A DNA stretch of 64,000 bases. Source: Acinetobacter gerneri DSM 14967 = CIP 107464 = MTCC 9824 (GTDB lineage: Bacteria > Pseudomonadota > Gammaproteobacteria > Pseudomonadales > Moraxellaceae). The stretch covers positions 484,304 through 548,303 of the forward strand of contig NZ_KB849545.1 of NCBI RefSeq assembly GCF_000368565.1, in the 5' to 3' direction. Below the pieces are notes generated by a model, which saw only the letters and a list, made by a program, of their open reading frames with translations, ran no database searches and was not told the DNA's origin. Of this stretch, positions 46,721 to 56,824 are shown piece by piece. The position numbers and the translations under genes were made by a program. Position 1 is the first letter of the stretch. Each line of letters starts with the position of its first letter.

Positions 46721-48172
46721 ATGTTAGCGAACCATGAAAATACCAACCTAAAGCCTTCACTGGATTTATCAAAATTATCTACAAATGAGATATCGACACT
46801 AATTCACAGCAAAAAAATTAGCTGTGAACAACTGGTACATTTATATTTTTCCAATATAGAACAATTGCAGTCATTAAATGCATTTGTCACTGTAGATAAA
46901 GCTTCAACATTACAACAAGCAAAATCGTGGGATCAGCATATTTTAGAGGGTAAACCTTGCCCTGCTTTAATCGGAACGTTAATTGCAGTCAAAGATAATA
47001 TTCATGTTGCAGGTTTTCCCAATAGTGCAGGAACACCTGCCCTCGCTCAATTTAGACCAGAAACGTCTGCACCGATTATTCAAAAATTGATTGATCAGGG
47101 CGCGATTATTGTTGGCAAAACGCATATGCATGAACTTGCATTTGGCGTGACGGGCTACAATCCAGCTATACATTTCAATGACGTGATCGGCACTCGTAAT
47201 GCCACAAATCCATTGCATATTGCGGGCGGTTCTTCTTCTGGAAGTGCCGTAGCCGTTGCTGCGGGTATGGTTCCCATTGCCATAGGAACTGATACAGGTG
47301 CTTCAGTTCGATTGCCTTGTGCTTTAAATGGCTGTGTTGGTTTTCGCCCAACGCTTGGCAGATATGCTCAAGACGGAATCACACCCATTTCGCACACTCG
47401 AGATACAGCGGGTCCAATGGCGCATACCGTTTCAGATATTGCATTGATTGATCATGTGATCACTCAGCAAACGATTAAAGCACCCATTCCTGCCCAACAG
47501 ATTAGGCTTGGAATCAATCAATATTTTTGGGCAAACTTAGATGAAAACGTCCATCATCATGCTCATCTTGCACTTGAGCGCTTAAAATCTGCAGGCGTTA
47601 AAATCGTTGAAGTACAAATGCCTGAGTTAGAACAACTCAATCATCATATTTCGTTTCCAGTTGTGATCTATGAAGGCAAACATGATCTCGTTCAATATTT
47701 AAAAAATAACACTCAAATCACGATCGAATCCGTAGTCGATCAAATCACTAGTCCTGATGTTCTTGCTTTGTTTAAGCAAAATATTCTTCCAGAATTAATG
47801 GCAAATGCTGAAGGAGAACTTGTACCTGTTTTGCCTTTATACCAAAAAGCCATCAATGAATTTAGACCTCAATTACTCGCACTGTATGAAAAAACATTTA
47901 AGGAAAATAATTTAAATGCTTTGATCTTTCCGACATCCCCAATTGTTGCACCGCTGGCAAATGATGAAGCAAGTTCTATAGAAAATTTCCAAAGATTAAT
48001 TCAAAACACAGACCCAGGCAGCAATATCGGACTCCCTGGACTGAGTTTAGCTATTGCAAATGTCACTGAATCCAATCTTGCCATTGGACTGGAAATAGAT
48101 GGTTTACCCCATTCTGATGATGAGTTATTGGCAATCGGTATGACTTTAGAATCTATTTTAAAGAACGTATAA
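46721..48172 (+). CDS. amidase-signature-family hydrolase
   Basis: A 483-aa amidase with the Ser-cisSer-Lys machinery: Lys in LIAVKDNIHV, the glycine/serine stretch AGGSSSGSAVAVAAG, and nucleophile Ser in IGTDTGASVRLPCALNG. The order resembles indoleacetamide, mandelamide and similar small-amide hydrolases; it lacks features that would mark GatA, and no gatB or gatC is adjacent. It follows a LuxR-type regulator, which may sense its substrate. No signal peptide, so cytosolic. Confidence 0.88.
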   Translation: MLANHENTNLKPSLDLSKLSTNEISTLIHSKKISCEQLVHLYFSNIEQLQSLNAFVTVDKASTLQQAKSWDQHILEGKPCPALIGTLIAVKDNIHVAGFPNSAGTPALAQFRPETSAPIIQKLIDQGAIIVGKTHMHELAFGVTGYNPAIHFNDVIGTRNATNPLHIAGGSSSGSAVAVAAGMVPIAIGTDTGASVRLPCALNGCVGFRPTLGRYAQDGITPISHTRDTAGPMAHTVSDIALIDHVITQQTIKAPIPAQQIRLGINQYFWANLDENVHHHAHLALERLKSAGVKIVEVQMPELEQLNHHISFPVVIYEGKHDLVQYLKNNTQITIESVVDQITSPDVLALFKQNILPELMANAEGELVPVLPLYQKAINEFRPQLLALYEKTFKENNLNALIFPTSPIVAPLANDEASSIENFQRLIQNTDPGSNIGLPGLSLAIANVTESNLAIGLEIDGLPHSDDELLAIGMTLESILKNV

Positions 48173-48241
48173 GTGACCGTTTCAAGAACTTAAGCAAAAA
48201 ATAGGATGTACTGATCCTCGAACCATTTTGCTTCTCCATAA

Positions 48242-48274
48242 AAAAAACCAAGTATTTAAATACTTGGTTTTTTA
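48242..48274. terminator. bidirectional terminator
   Basis: The stem AACCAAGTA/TACTTGGTT has a TTTAAA loop with A- and T-runs on either side. It lies between the convergent amidase and TerC-like genes. Confidence 0.87.
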
Positions 48275-48294
48275 ACTAAAAACTAAAATGCTTT

Positions 48295-49878
48295 TTATTC
48301 ATCATTTTCAGGATCTTCAGTCGCGATAATATGGACTTTCTCGATTTTATGCCCATCCATCGTAACAACTTCAAAGATATAACCATTGGATTCAAACTTT
48401 TCGCCATTTTCAGGCAAACGTCCAAGATGGAATAAAATAAATCCTGATAAGGTTGAATATTGCTCTGATTCATCAACCAAATCACAACCTAACAGTAGAG
48501 AAACGTGACGAATATCTGTTGATCCTTCAAGGATCAATGAGCCATCTTCCAAGCTTTCAGCCGCAGTTTCCAGTTCATCTTCATCAGGGAATTCACCCGC
48601 GATCGCTTCTAAGATATCAATCGGTGTGGCAATCCCTTCGATTGAGCCATATTCATTGAGTACGATCGCCATTTGTAATGGTGCTTGACGAAGTTGTTCC
48701 ATCACCATTAAAACTTGCGCATTTTCATGCACGATCACAGGTTCACGGATATGCTTCGCAAAATTGAGTTCACCTGTTTCAATATAGTCATTCAAAACTT
48801 TATGGGTCAGAACCACACCCGCGATATTGTCCAACTCACCATGCGCCACGATCAAACGTGAATGCGTCATACTCATCAAACGATCTTTGACGGTTGCATG
48901 ATCATCATCCAAATCGAGCCATTCTAATTCGGGACGAGGAGTCATCACAGATTTTACTGGGCGTTCAGACAAACCAAGCACACCCTGCACCATAACACTA
49001 TGGTATGCCCCATTTTCAGGGTCAAACATTTCATCTGCTAAAGCTTGAGTGGCAAGAACATCTTCGGTTTGACCTGCATTTTCATTTGAGTTTTTACCAC
49101 CCAACATACGCAGTACGGCAGAAGCAGTGCGAAAACGCAAATCTGTCGTTGTCACCATTTTCTCTTGGTTCTTGCGCATGGTTTGGTTCATAAACTCGAC
49201 CAAAACCGAGAAGCCAATTGCTGCGTATAAATAGCCTTTTGGAATATGGTAACCAAAGCCTTCAATAATGAGTGAGAAACCAATCATCATCAAAAAGCCA
49301 AGACACAAAATCACCACGGTAGGATGACGTTCAACAAACTCCATCAGGGGTTTGGATGCCCACATCATGATACCAACGGCAATAATCACCGCACAGATCA
49401 TCACGGGTAGGTCTTTAACCATACCAACAGCGGTAATGACGCTATCTAGGGAGAACACAGCATCTAAAACCACAATTTGAACGATTACCATCCAAAATGC
49501 TGCATGGACTGGGTTTTCATCTTTCAATTGCTGCCCGCCCTCAAGACGTTCATGCAATTCCATTGTGCCTTTAAATAACAAGAACACCCCACCAAACAGC
49601 AAAATCAGATCACGCCCTGAAAATGGGTGCTCAAAGATATGGAATAGCGGTCTGGTCAATGTCACCACCCAAGCAATCGACATGAGCAAGATAATTCGCA
49701 TTCCAAGCGCTAAAGCTAAACCGGTTAAGCGCCCTGCTCGTCTTTGTTCTGGTGGAAGTTTTGCTGCCAAAATCGAAATAAAGACGAGGTTATCAATCCC
49801 AAGTACAATTTCGAGCACGATAAGCGTGGCAAGTCCCACCCATGCAGAAGGGTCAGACATCCATTCAAAAAACATCAT
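48295..49878 (-). CDS. TerC-family membrane protein with CBS pair and CorC/HlyC domain
   Basis: A 527-aa protein of the YegH/YoaE layout. Seven or so TerC-type helices lie in residues 1-245 ([38 protein letters not shown], with metal-site Asp in each). A CBS pair lies at about 310-435 ([14 protein letters not shown], then [14 protein letters not shown]) and a C-terminal CorC/HlyC domain at about 440-525 ([17 protein letters not shown]). Related TerC proteins export Mn2+ or act in metal stress; the role here is inferred. Confidence 0.88.
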   Translation of the reverse strand: MMFFEWMSDPSAWVGLATLIVLEIVLGIDNLVFISILAAKLPPEQRRAGRLTGLALALGMRIILLMSIAWVVTLTRPLFHIFEHPFSGRDLILLFGGVFLLFKGTMELHERLEGGQQLKDENPVHAAFWMVIVQIVVLDAVFSLDSVITAVGMVKDLPVMICAVIIAVGIMMWASKPLMEFVERHPTVVILCLGFLMMIGFSLIIEGFGYHIPKGYLYAAIGFSVLVEFMNQTMRKNQEKMVTTTDLRFRTASAVLRMLGGKNSNENAGQTEDVLATQALADEMFDPENGAYHSVMVQGVLGLSERPVKSVMTPRPELEWLDLDDDHATVKDRLMSMTHSRLIVAHGELDNIAGVVLTHKVLNDYIETGELNFAKHIREPVIVHENAQVLMVMEQLRQAPLQMAIVLNEYGSIEGIATPIDILEAIAGEFPDEDELETAAESLEDGSLILEGSTDIRHVSLLLGCDLVDESEQYSTLSGFILFHLGRLPENGEKFESNGYIFEVVTMDGHKIEKVHIIATEDPENDE

Positions 49879-50280
49879 GATTGAGACTCCCCTGCTTTTT
49901 GCATAGAGAGATTTGGGATATATAGATTAAAGGAAAAATCAGAACTGACTTTTGCTATTGTTATTTCTACAGGCTGATGATATTCAGACAAATTATTTTC
50001 GGAGCGATGACAACCACTACCCATGTTCGTACGTTTGTTGTGAGACACGATTTTATTATAACAAAAATCACTTTAGATTTATCAAAATTATGTTCATTTA
50101 TGTTCTATTTATTTGTGTGATAATCCATGTGATTTAGCTGCAATCTATTTTCCTACAATAAAACCAAAGCCATACAATTGATTGCAAAATACTGTGATTA
50201 CACGCATAGATTTGTCATAATTATTGCTTAGAGTAGCTGTATATATAAGAACATGATAGTTTTAAGGAGAAAGATAATTG
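49879..50280. other. divergent intergenic region upstream of the TerC-like and LOG genes
   Basis: 402 bp with no credible gene. It should contain the promoters of two divergent genes. On the minus strand, about 50-170 bases before the TerC-like start, the RNA would include GGGUAGUGG and AUAGCAAAAGUC, faintly like parts of the yybP-ykoY Mn2+ riboswitch. I do not consider this identified. Confidence 0.35.
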
Positions 50281-50913
50281 ATGAATAGTGTATTAAAACA
50301 GATGACAAATGAAATTGATGATTTAACTGCAAACTTAGAAAAAACAACACAACCCTTGGTCGCCTTATATTGTGGTTCAAGACCAGGTAACAATCCAATT
50401 TATAAAGAAAAAGCCATTCAACTGGCACAAGGTATCGCCAATCATGGTTTTGGCATCGTTTACGGCGGTGCAAGTATTGGCTTGATGGGTCAAGTTGCCG
50501 ATACAGTGATTGAAAATGGTGGTGAAGTCGTCGGTGTCATTCCAGAATTTATGCTGGATTATGAAATCGCACATAGCCAATTGACCGAATTGCATGTGGT
50601 GAAAACCATGCATGAGCGTAAAGCAATGATGGCTGAACGTGCCGATGCATTTATTGCCCTACCGGGTGGCTTAGGTACGTTTGAGGAAATTTTGGAAATC
50701 GCCACATGGGGGCAACTCAATCAACACCAAAAACCCATGATGCTTTATAACGTCAATGGTTTCTATGATCACATGATTGCACAGCTTGATCATGCTGTTG
50801 AAGAAGGTTTTTTACCACCTCAGCATCGTTCAAAATTGATTGTTTGTAAGCATAAACATCAAATTTTCAATGCGATTAAAAATTTGGAAAGTCCAAAAAC
50901 CTTTGTAGTCTAA
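50281..50913 (+). CDS. LOG-family protein (cytokinin riboside 5'-monophosphate phosphoribohydrolase-like)
   Basis: A Rossmann-type protein of 210 aa with the LOG signature PGGLGTFEEILE and the upstream VYGGASIGLMGQVAD and ERKAMMAERADAFIALPGG. The family cleaves nucleoside 5'-monophosphates to free base and ribose phosphate. ATG at 50281 is preceded by TAAGGAG. Its own terminator follows, so it is monocistronic. Confidence 0.9.
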   Translation: MNSVLKQMTNEIDDLTANLEKTTQPLVALYCGSRPGNNPIYKEKAIQLAQGIANHGFGIVYGGASIGLMGQVADTVIENGGEVVGVIPEFMLDYEIAHSQLTELHVVKTMHERKAMMAERADAFIALPGGLGTFEEILEIATWGQLNQHQKPMMLYNVNGFYDHMIAQLDHAVEEGFLPPQHRSKLIVCKHKHQIFNAIKNLESPKTFVV

Positions 50914-50944
50914 AATCCGATCTAAAAGTTTAAATCACCAAAAC

Positions 50945-50975
50945 AAAAGTGAGCCGATGCTCACTTTTATTTTTC
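50945..50975 (+). terminator. terminator of the LOG-family gene
   Basis: A perfect stem AAAAGTGAGC/GCTCACTTTT with a 4-base loop is followed by ATTTTT, about 30 bp after the gene. Confidence 0.85.
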
Positions 50976-51054
50976 GACTCGAATAAATGATTAATACAGA
51001 ATTTCACACTTAAAATCAGTACACTGAATATAAAAATAATGATCACATATATTC

Positions 51055-52446
51055 ATGAATCAAGCACCCGTCCACGAAAGCTTACAACCTGAATTTAGAC
51101 TCTTGGTATTTTTGGTTTCTATTGGCTTTTTTATGCAAGGCTTAGATACCACGATTATCAATACTGCGCTTCCTGCAATGGCGCACAGTCTAAATGAAAA
51201 CCCGCTACGCATGCATAGTGTGGTGATTAGTTACGTGCTTTCGGTGGCTGCCTGTATTCCATTAAGTGGTTGGTTCGCTGATCGTTTTGGGGTACGCAAT
51301 ACTTTTTTTGCCGCAATTGTGATTTTCACATTGGCATCTTTAGGTTGTGGGTTATCTCAAAATTTTAATGAATTGATTTTCTTTCGCGTCTTACAAGGTA
51401 TAGGCGGTGCATTTTTATTGCCTGTTGGGCGTTTGGCGCTGTTAAAAATCATTCCCCGTTCGCAGTTCTTATCGGCAATGAGCATGATGAGTCTAGCAGG
51501 TTTGGTCGGTCCACTTTTAGGTCCAACTTTGGGTGGTTTTCTCGTTGAAAAAGCCTCTTGGCACTGGATTTTCTTTATCAATTTACCGATAGGTTTGCTG
51601 GGGGTTTTAGTGACATTTAAAGCCATGCCCAATGTCACCGAACCTACCGTTAAAACATTTGATCTCAGTGGTTTTATCTTATTGGTCATTGCCATGGTTG
51701 GACTGGCTCTTGGGATTGAAAGTATTACCAGTAAAGACGTTTCAAAATGGTTAAGCATGTCGATGCTGGTTGCTGGCATCGTGGCTTCTCTGATTTATGC
51801 CTATCATGCACATACGCATCAAAATGCATTATTTAGAAGTAAACTTTTTAGAAATCAAGTTTATACCATTGGTGTATTGGGCAATTTCTTTGCGCGTTTA
51901 GGTGGAAATGCCATCCCATTTTTGATGCCTCTGATGTTGCAAGTGGCGTTCAATATTGATCCATTTATCACAGGTCTGATGATGACGCCTGTGGTTTTAG
52001 GGTCTTTATTTTCCAAACCGATCATTCGCCCGATTGTACAATACGTCGGCTATCGCCGCTTTTTATTAATCAATACCCTGTTGGTTGGTGCATGTATTGC
52101 AAGTTTTAGCTTGACCAATCAAGACACGCCAACATGGATTCGGACGATTCATTTCTTTATTTTTGGGGTACTCAATTCTTTGCAATTTGTCACCATGAAT
52201 ACCCTGACATTGAAAGATTTACCGCAACAAGATGCCAGTAGTGGTAATAGCTTTTTATCCATGATTATGATGCTTTCCATGAGTATTGGTGTGGCTTTGG
52301 CAGGAACATTACTCAATGCATTTAGTGCTTATTATGGTAATGATCAAATGACAAAAGCCTTTCATGTGACTTTGTTATGTTTGGGTTGTATCAATATTTT
52401 AACGGCGTTTATTTTCAAACAAATTCCAAAAGATACACCGATCTAG
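51055..52446 (+). CDS. DHA2-type MFS efflux transporter (MdtD-like)
   Basis: A 14-helix drug:H+ antiporter-type protein of 463 aa. The family motif FFMQGLDTTIINTALPAMA lies in helix 1, the loop motif GWFADRFGVRNTF follows, and the motif-C-like stretch LAGLVGPLLGPTLGGFL is in helix 5. It resembles MdtD and related exporters. No MFP partner (EmrA) or regulator is adjacent; the substrate is unknown. Confidence 0.85.
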   Translation: MNQAPVHESLQPEFRLLVFLVSIGFFMQGLDTTIINTALPAMAHSLNENPLRMHSVVISYVLSVAACIPLSGWFADRFGVRNTFFAAIVIFTLASLGCGLSQNFNELIFFRVLQGIGGAFLLPVGRLALLKIIPRSQFLSAMSMMSLAGLVGPLLGPTLGGFLVEKASWHWIFFINLPIGLLGVLVTFKAMPNVTEPTVKTFDLSGFILLVIAMVGLALGIESITSKDVSKWLSMSMLVAGIVASLIYAYHAHTHQNALFRSKLFRNQVYTIGVLGNFFARLGGNAIPFLMPLMLQVAFNIDPFITGLMMTPVVLGSLFSKPIIRPIVQYVGYRRFLLINTLLVGACIASFSLTNQDTPTWIRTIHFFIFGVLNSLQFVTMNTLTLKDLPQQDASSGNSFLSMIMMLSMSIGVALAGTLLNAFSAYYGNDQMTKAFHVTLLCLGCINILTAFIFKQIPKDTPI

Positions 52447-52500
52447 CCATGTAGTTTTGCGTAAATTTAATAGAGTTTAGCAGCTGATCAGGATAAAATT

Positions 52501-53286
52501 GTGCCTGATCATTTGATACAAACTTTTGACTTTTACATGAAAAAAACCGCTTTTTTGAACAAAACGAAGATGAAATATCTTTCATTCTTTGCCATTTGTG
52601 CGCTTGGGGTTTTGCTCATTTTGACCTTGTTTATTTTCAAACCTAAATATGCAGTCGCCCAAGACTATCCTGTGCAAGGCTTTGATATTTCTCATCATCA
52701 AGGTTCGATTGACTGGTCAAAAATTTCACCCCAAAAATATCAATTTGTTTATATCAAAGCCACGGAAGGTGGTGATTATAAAGATGATCGTTTTCAGGAT
52801 TATTGGTTAGAAGCTCGTGAACGTGGTATGCGTGTAGGTGCTTATCATTTTTATCGTCTATGCAAAGATGGTGCAAGCCAAGCACAAAACTTTATCGAAA
52901 CTGTTCCAATTAAAAACAATAGCTTAGCCCCTGTGATTGATCTTGAATACGATGCGAACTGTATCAATCAATACACTAAAGAGCAGCTACTCAAGCAAAT
53001 TCAAATCATGCATGATCGTTTGCAGCAGCATTATGGCAAAGCCCCTATTTTTTATACCTCGAAAATTTTCTATAACATGGTGTTGACTGGAAATTTTCAA
53101 AAAACGCCGATTTGGATTCGTGAATATAAAGATTCGCCCAATCTCAAAGACAAACGCCCGTGGACGATTTGGCAATATAGCAATACTGGTAAAATTCAAG
53201 GCATTGAAAAAGCGGTAGATTTAAATCGCTATGCAGGCTCAGAACAAGACTGGAAACAGTATTTAAAATCGATTGGTCTTGAGTAG
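52501..53286 (+). CDS. GH25-family lysozyme, membrane-anchored
   Basis: A muramidase-like protein of up to 261 aa. A membrane segment (YLSFFAICALGVLLILTLFIF) precedes the GH25 domain, with QGFDISHHQGSIDW, FVYIKATEGGDYKDDRF, GAYHFYR, VIDLEYDANC and IWQYSNTGKIQGI. The catalytic Asp and Glu are probably those in VIDLEYD. Such chromosomal enzymes are known in Proteobacteria outside phages; no phage genes are nearby. The start is unclear: GTG at 52501 has AGGA upstream, ATG at 52537 and 52570 are alternatives. Confidence 0.85.
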   Translation: MPDHLIQTFDFYMKKTAFLNKTKMKYLSFFAICALGVLLILTLFIFKPKYAVAQDYPVQGFDISHHQGSIDWSKISPQKYQFVYIKATEGGDYKDDRFQDYWLEARERGMRVGAYHFYRLCKDGASQAQNFIETVPIKNNSLAPVIDLEYDANCINQYTKEQLLKQIQIMHDRLQQHYGKAPIFYTSKIFYNMVLTGNFQKTPIWIREYKDSPNLKDKRPWTIWQYSNTGKIQGIEKAVDLNRYAGSEQDWKQYLKSIGLE

Positions 53287-53465
53287 TTTTTTAAATAATA
53301 CTTTGATTTAAATCAGTTTATATTTTAGACAAACTTAAATAAAAGCCTAAATAAAATCTTAAAAGACAGAATATGTCGCCAAAAACAATGTCCTGATTAA
53401 AACACTGCGCCATTTCAGTTAAACTAAGAGCATATATCGCGCGCTAAACTAGATGAGATTTGTGC

Positions 53466-54521
53466 ATGAGAAAAATCATACACATTGATATGGATGCATT
53501 TTATGCCTCTGTTGAACTTCGTGAACGTCCTGATTTAAAAGGACTTCCTGTGGTTATTTCTTCTCATCATCCACGCGCTGTGATTGCCGCAGCATCTTAC
53601 CCTGCTCGTGCCTTTGGACTGCGCTCCGCCATGTCGATGTCTCAAGCACGTAAACTCTGTCCGCAAGTCATCGTCATTGAGCCAAATTTCCAAAAATATC
53701 GTGATGTTTCAAGCCAAATCCATCATATTTTTCAGCAATATACCCATCTTATTGAACCCCTGTCTTTAGATGAAGCCTATCTAGACGTCACAGAAAATCT
53801 GCAAAATATCCCTAGCGCAACCGAAGTTGCCGAGCGTATTCGGGCGGATATTTTCAAACAAACAGGATTGACGGCTTCAGCAGGTGTGGCACCGAATAAA
53901 TTTTTGGCAAAAATTGCTTCAGACTGGCATAAGCCCAATGGCATTTGCATCATCAAACCGAGTCAAGTTCAGCACTTTATCCGTGATTTAGCATTAAAGA
54001 AAATTCCGGGAGTCGGTAAAGTCACGCAGGAAAAACTGAAAAGCTTAGAACTTGAGACGCTTGGAGATTTACAGCAAATTGATGAGGCAGTATTGATTCA
54101 CCATTTTGGTAAATACGGGAAACAATTATTTTTATATGCTCAAGGGATCGATGAGCGCCCTGTTCAATCTGAACGCCAAAGACAGCAAATTTCCAAAGAA
54201 ACCACTTTTGATCAAGACTTTGTCTTGCATGAATGTATGCCTTATTGGCAGCCCTTAGCAGCAAGTATTTGGCAGAGTTTAAATAAGAAAAATATGATCG
54301 CGCGTGGTGTAAGCGTCAAACTTAAGCTAAAAAATTTCCAAGTGTTACAACACAGTAAAAGTTTTAAACAAGCTTTGGGATCTGAAGATGAACTGTTGCA
54401 AGTGGTTCACATCCTTTTACAAGAAATGCAGATTCCCATGCAATACCAATTTCGCTTGGTCGGAGTAGGTGTCTATCAACTCGATGACAAAGAGCAAGAT
54501 GTGCAACTGAATTTGTGGTGA
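53466..54521 (+). CDS. dinB: DNA polymerase IV
   Basis: A Y-family translesion polymerase of 351 aa. The start [19 protein letters not shown] contains the first metal Asp residues (D8, D10), and [12 protein letters not shown] the second Asp-Glu pair. The helix-hairpin-helix [19 protein letters not shown] and the little-finger domain (about 240-345) follow; the C-terminus VQLNLW resembles the beta-clamp-binding motif QLxLF/W. ATG at 53466 is the expected start. No clear SOS box is visible upstream. Confidence 0.95.
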   Translation: MRKIIHIDMDAFYASVELRERPDLKGLPVVISSHHPRAVIAAASYPARAFGLRSAMSMSQARKLCPQVIVIEPNFQKYRDVSSQIHHIFQQYTHLIEPLSLDEAYLDVTENLQNIPSATEVAERIRADIFKQTGLTASAGVAPNKFLAKIASDWHKPNGICIIKPSQVQHFIRDLALKKIPGVGKVTQEKLKSLELETLGDLQQIDEAVLIHHFGKYGKQLFLYAQGIDERPVQSERQRQQISKETTFDQDFVLHECMPYWQPLAASIWQSLNKKNMIARGVSVKLKLKNFQVLQHSKSFKQALGSEDELLQVVHILLQEMQIPMQYQFRLVGVGVYQLDDKEQDVQLNLW

Positions 54522-55016
54522 AAAAAGTTTCGACTCAGCTGTGACAATCAAAATAGCAAATCAGCAAAAAAACCATTTATTGTTTAATAAATCTTAAAAA
54601 GATAACCAGCAAATACGATCTAAAATACATATTTGCATAGCTTATATCTGAATAAAATCACAATCGAATTTTAAATTTCGGTATAAAAAGTCTACTCATC
54701 ACTAACATAACTCCTACAAATGCAAAAATCGTTAAAAATCTGCAAAATCACCTAAAGACTATGCCTAGTGTATCTTTCAAGCGATTTAACAATATTTCAC
54801 CAAAACACATATTCGCTAAATGCAGATTAACTATGTGCGAAATGGAAAGCTGAATAGTGTGAACCAGATCAAAATAATTCTATATTTTTCTTAGTAATTC
54901 ATCTAATTATTCAGAAAAATGAAGCTATGGAAGTTTTTCCAAGTCGTCGGGCAAGCTTTCAAAAATTTTAAAATTAGGCAAAAAATTTTTTCGTCGCACT
55001 ATAAGTGGGTCTTCTT
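54522..55016. other. long upstream region of the pilus operon
   Basis: 495 AT-rich bases without a gene. It should carry the pilus promoter and possibly a long leader. I see several short A/T tracts but no clear operator, invertible-element repeats or terminator. Confidence 0.45.
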
Positions 55017-55568
55017 ATGAAACTAGGTTTAATTTGTATTTCAACTTTATCTGCTCTTGCAATCTCTACTTCTGCTCTTGCAGCTGATCCTGTAACAGTA
55101 AATGGCGGTACAGTTCATTTTACAGGTGAAATTGTCAATGCTGCTTGTGCGGTAAGCACAGAATCTGCGAACCAAACTGTAGATTTGGGTCAGTATCGTA
55201 CTGCTCGTTTAGCGGTATCTGGCGATAAAACAACTCCAGTTCCTTTCCAAATCAAACTCGTTGACTGTGATCCAACTGTTCAAGCAACAGCTGCGGTTTC
55301 TTTCTATGGTCAATCAGATGCAACTAACGCGAACTTACTTGCTGTTTCAGCTGGTGGAACAAACTCAACTGCTGCAACAAACGTAGGTATCGAAATTGCT
55401 GATGATACTTCAAAAGTTTTAGGTGTTGCTGGTACTGATTTCTCTACACCTAAACAATTGATCGAAGGTGATAACACACTTCAGTTCAGCGCACGTTATG
55501 TAGCAACTGGTGCATCAACTCCAGGTCAAGCAAATGCTGATGCTACTTTTGTTGTTAAATACGAATAA
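55017..55568 (+). CDS. major fimbrial subunit (chaperone-usher pilin)
   Basis: A FimA-type pilin of 183 aa with a signal peptide (ending SALAADP), the pilin start [20 protein letters not shown], a second Cys in LVDCDPT forming the expected disulfide, and the donor-strand-like C-terminus [12 protein letters not shown]. Polymerisation by donor-strand exchange is expected. The ATG at 55017 starts a good signal peptide; a GTG at 55005 is less likely. It is the first gene of a six-gene operon, the usual place of the most abundant subunit. Confidence 0.9.
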   Translation: MKLGLICISTLSALAISTSALAADPVTVNGGTVHFTGEIVNAACAVSTESANQTVDLGQYRTARLAVSGDKTTPVPFQIKLVDCDPTVQATAAVSFYGQSDATNANLLAVSAGGTNSTAATNVGIEIADDTSKVLGVAGTDFSTPKQLIEGDNTLQFSARYVATGASTPGQANADATFVVKYE

Positions 55569-55595
55569 TCAATTTAACGATAAGTGATTGATGAT

Positions 55596-56099
55596 ATGAG
55601 AATTTACCCCACCAAAAACCAATATTTAATTTTCATTGCGATGCTAGGTGTTATGTCCAGTAGCGTAGCTGAAAGTTATGTATTTGGTGGGAGAGCTCAT
55701 TTTCAGGGGGTTTTAATGAATCAAGGGTGTTCTGTGCTTGTTAGCAAAGAGCAATCTCCAAACATTAAAACTCCCACTATTCCGATTGAAGTCAACTTTT
55801 CATTATGCCCAGTAGGAATATATGACAATTTGACCATTAGCTTATCTGAGCTCGAAAGCCTTACGAAAGGTGAGTTCTATATTGATGCTCAAAATCGGAA
55901 CGTGATTTATTTAAACAATGAATTGAATATTCCCAGTCTAAATTTGATGAACATCAATCAACGATTTATTCATCATATTGATTTACCAACTGAATATGAC
56001 AGCTTTTCAAAAAATACGATGAGTATTTTTATGAATCAAAGCTATCCCGAGAAATCTACGCTCTCTTCGAATATTTTGATTTCTGTTTTCTATCCATAA
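55596..56099 (+). CDS. minor fimbrial-like subunit
   Basis: A 167-aa secreted protein with a signal peptide (about residues 1-25) and a pilin-like start GGRAHFQGVLMNQGCSV. One further Cys (NFSLCPVG) can pair with the first. The rest is diverged, and the protein ends SNILISVFYP, unlike the usual donor strand. It may be an adaptor or a terminator subunit. The gene lies 27 bp after the major pilin; the chaperone gene follows directly. Start could also be GTG 55584. Confidence 0.7.
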   Translation: MRIYPTKNQYLIFIAMLGVMSSSVAESYVFGGRAHFQGVLMNQGCSVLVSKEQSPNIKTPTIPIEVNFSLCPVGIYDNLTISLSELESLTKGEFYIDAQNRNVIYLNNELNIPSLNLMNINQRFIHHIDLPTEYDSFSKNTMSIFMNQSYPEKSTLSSNILISVFYP

Positions 56100-56819
56100 A
56101 TGATTTTTAAGGATGTATTTAAATTGAACTTATTTAAAAATAGCGTTCTAAGTATAACCTTAGCATGTTTGGCAACGTCTAGTTTTGCAAATCAAAACGT
56201 CATTGGTGGAATCTCATTAGGATCAACTCGCATAATTTATCCTATGGATGCCAAGCAAGTATCTTTAGCGATTGTAAATAGCAATCTTAAAGAACGCTTT
56301 TTAATTAACTCATGGATAGAGGCAACTGACGAAAAAAAATCTAAAGATTTTTTGATTACACCACCACTTTTTGTTGCAGAAGCCAATACTGAAAATACCT
56401 TACGTATCGTCAGCTTAGCGACAAACTTACCCCAAGATCGCGAATCGGTTTTTTGGGTCAATGTCAAAGCTATTCCTTCAATTGATAAAGCGAATCTGGT
56501 TGATAAAAATATTTTGCAGCTTGCAGTTTTATCTAGAATCAAGCTGTTTATCCGCCCCAATCATTTAAAAATGAAACCAGAAGCGGCGCTTAATGAACTG
56601 AAATTTTCCAAATCTGCGGACGGCGTCTATGTCAATAATTCGTCCCCTTATCACGTTTCTTTTGTGAATATTCACATCGACAACCAGAAGTTGCCGAATA
56701 CGATGGCTGCCCCTTTCGCACAAACCAAAATCGCCAGTAAAACAGGTGCGAAATTAAGTTATCAAACAGTCAATGATTACGGTGGTTTGACTCCAAAAGT
56801 GAGTTTGGAACTGAATTAA
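56100..56819 (+). CDS. fimbrial periplasmic chaperone (PapD-like)
   Basis: A 239-aa chaperone with a signal peptide (ending TSSFANQ) and two Ig-like domains. Visible family features are IGGISLGSTRIIYPMDAKQVSLAIVNS, the strand F/G region ESVFWVNVKAIPS and LQLAVLSRIKLFIRP, and the C-terminal VNDYGGLTPKVSLELN. It stabilises subunits in the periplasm and delivers them to the usher. Its ATG follows the stop of the minor subunit without a gap, so translation is coupled. Confidence 0.9.
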   Translation: MIFKDVFKLNLFKNSVLSITLACLATSSFANQNVIGGISLGSTRIIYPMDAKQVSLAIVNSNLKERFLINSWIEATDEKKSKDFLITPPLFVAEANTENTLRIVSLATNLPQDRESVFWVNVKAIPSIDKANLVDKNILQLAVLSRIKLFIRPNHLKMKPEAALNELKFSKSADGVYVNNSSPYHVSFVNIHIDNQKLPNTMAAPFAQTKIASKTGAKLSYQTVNDYGGLTPKVSLELN

Positions 56820-56824
56820 TTGCT

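Noticed and set aside
46721-48172. GatA subunit of the tRNA amidotransferase
   Set aside because: No gatB/gatC neighbours and the sequence blocks fit small-amide hydrolases better.
52501-53286. Prophage remnant suggested by a GH25 lysozyme
   Set aside because: No holin, tail, integrase or attachment-site repeats nearby; the protein has a membrane anchor and chromosomal GH25 enzymes are known.
53330-53465. SOS operator before dinB
   Set aside because: No convincing LexA-like or UmuDAb-like dyad could be seen in the upstream bases.
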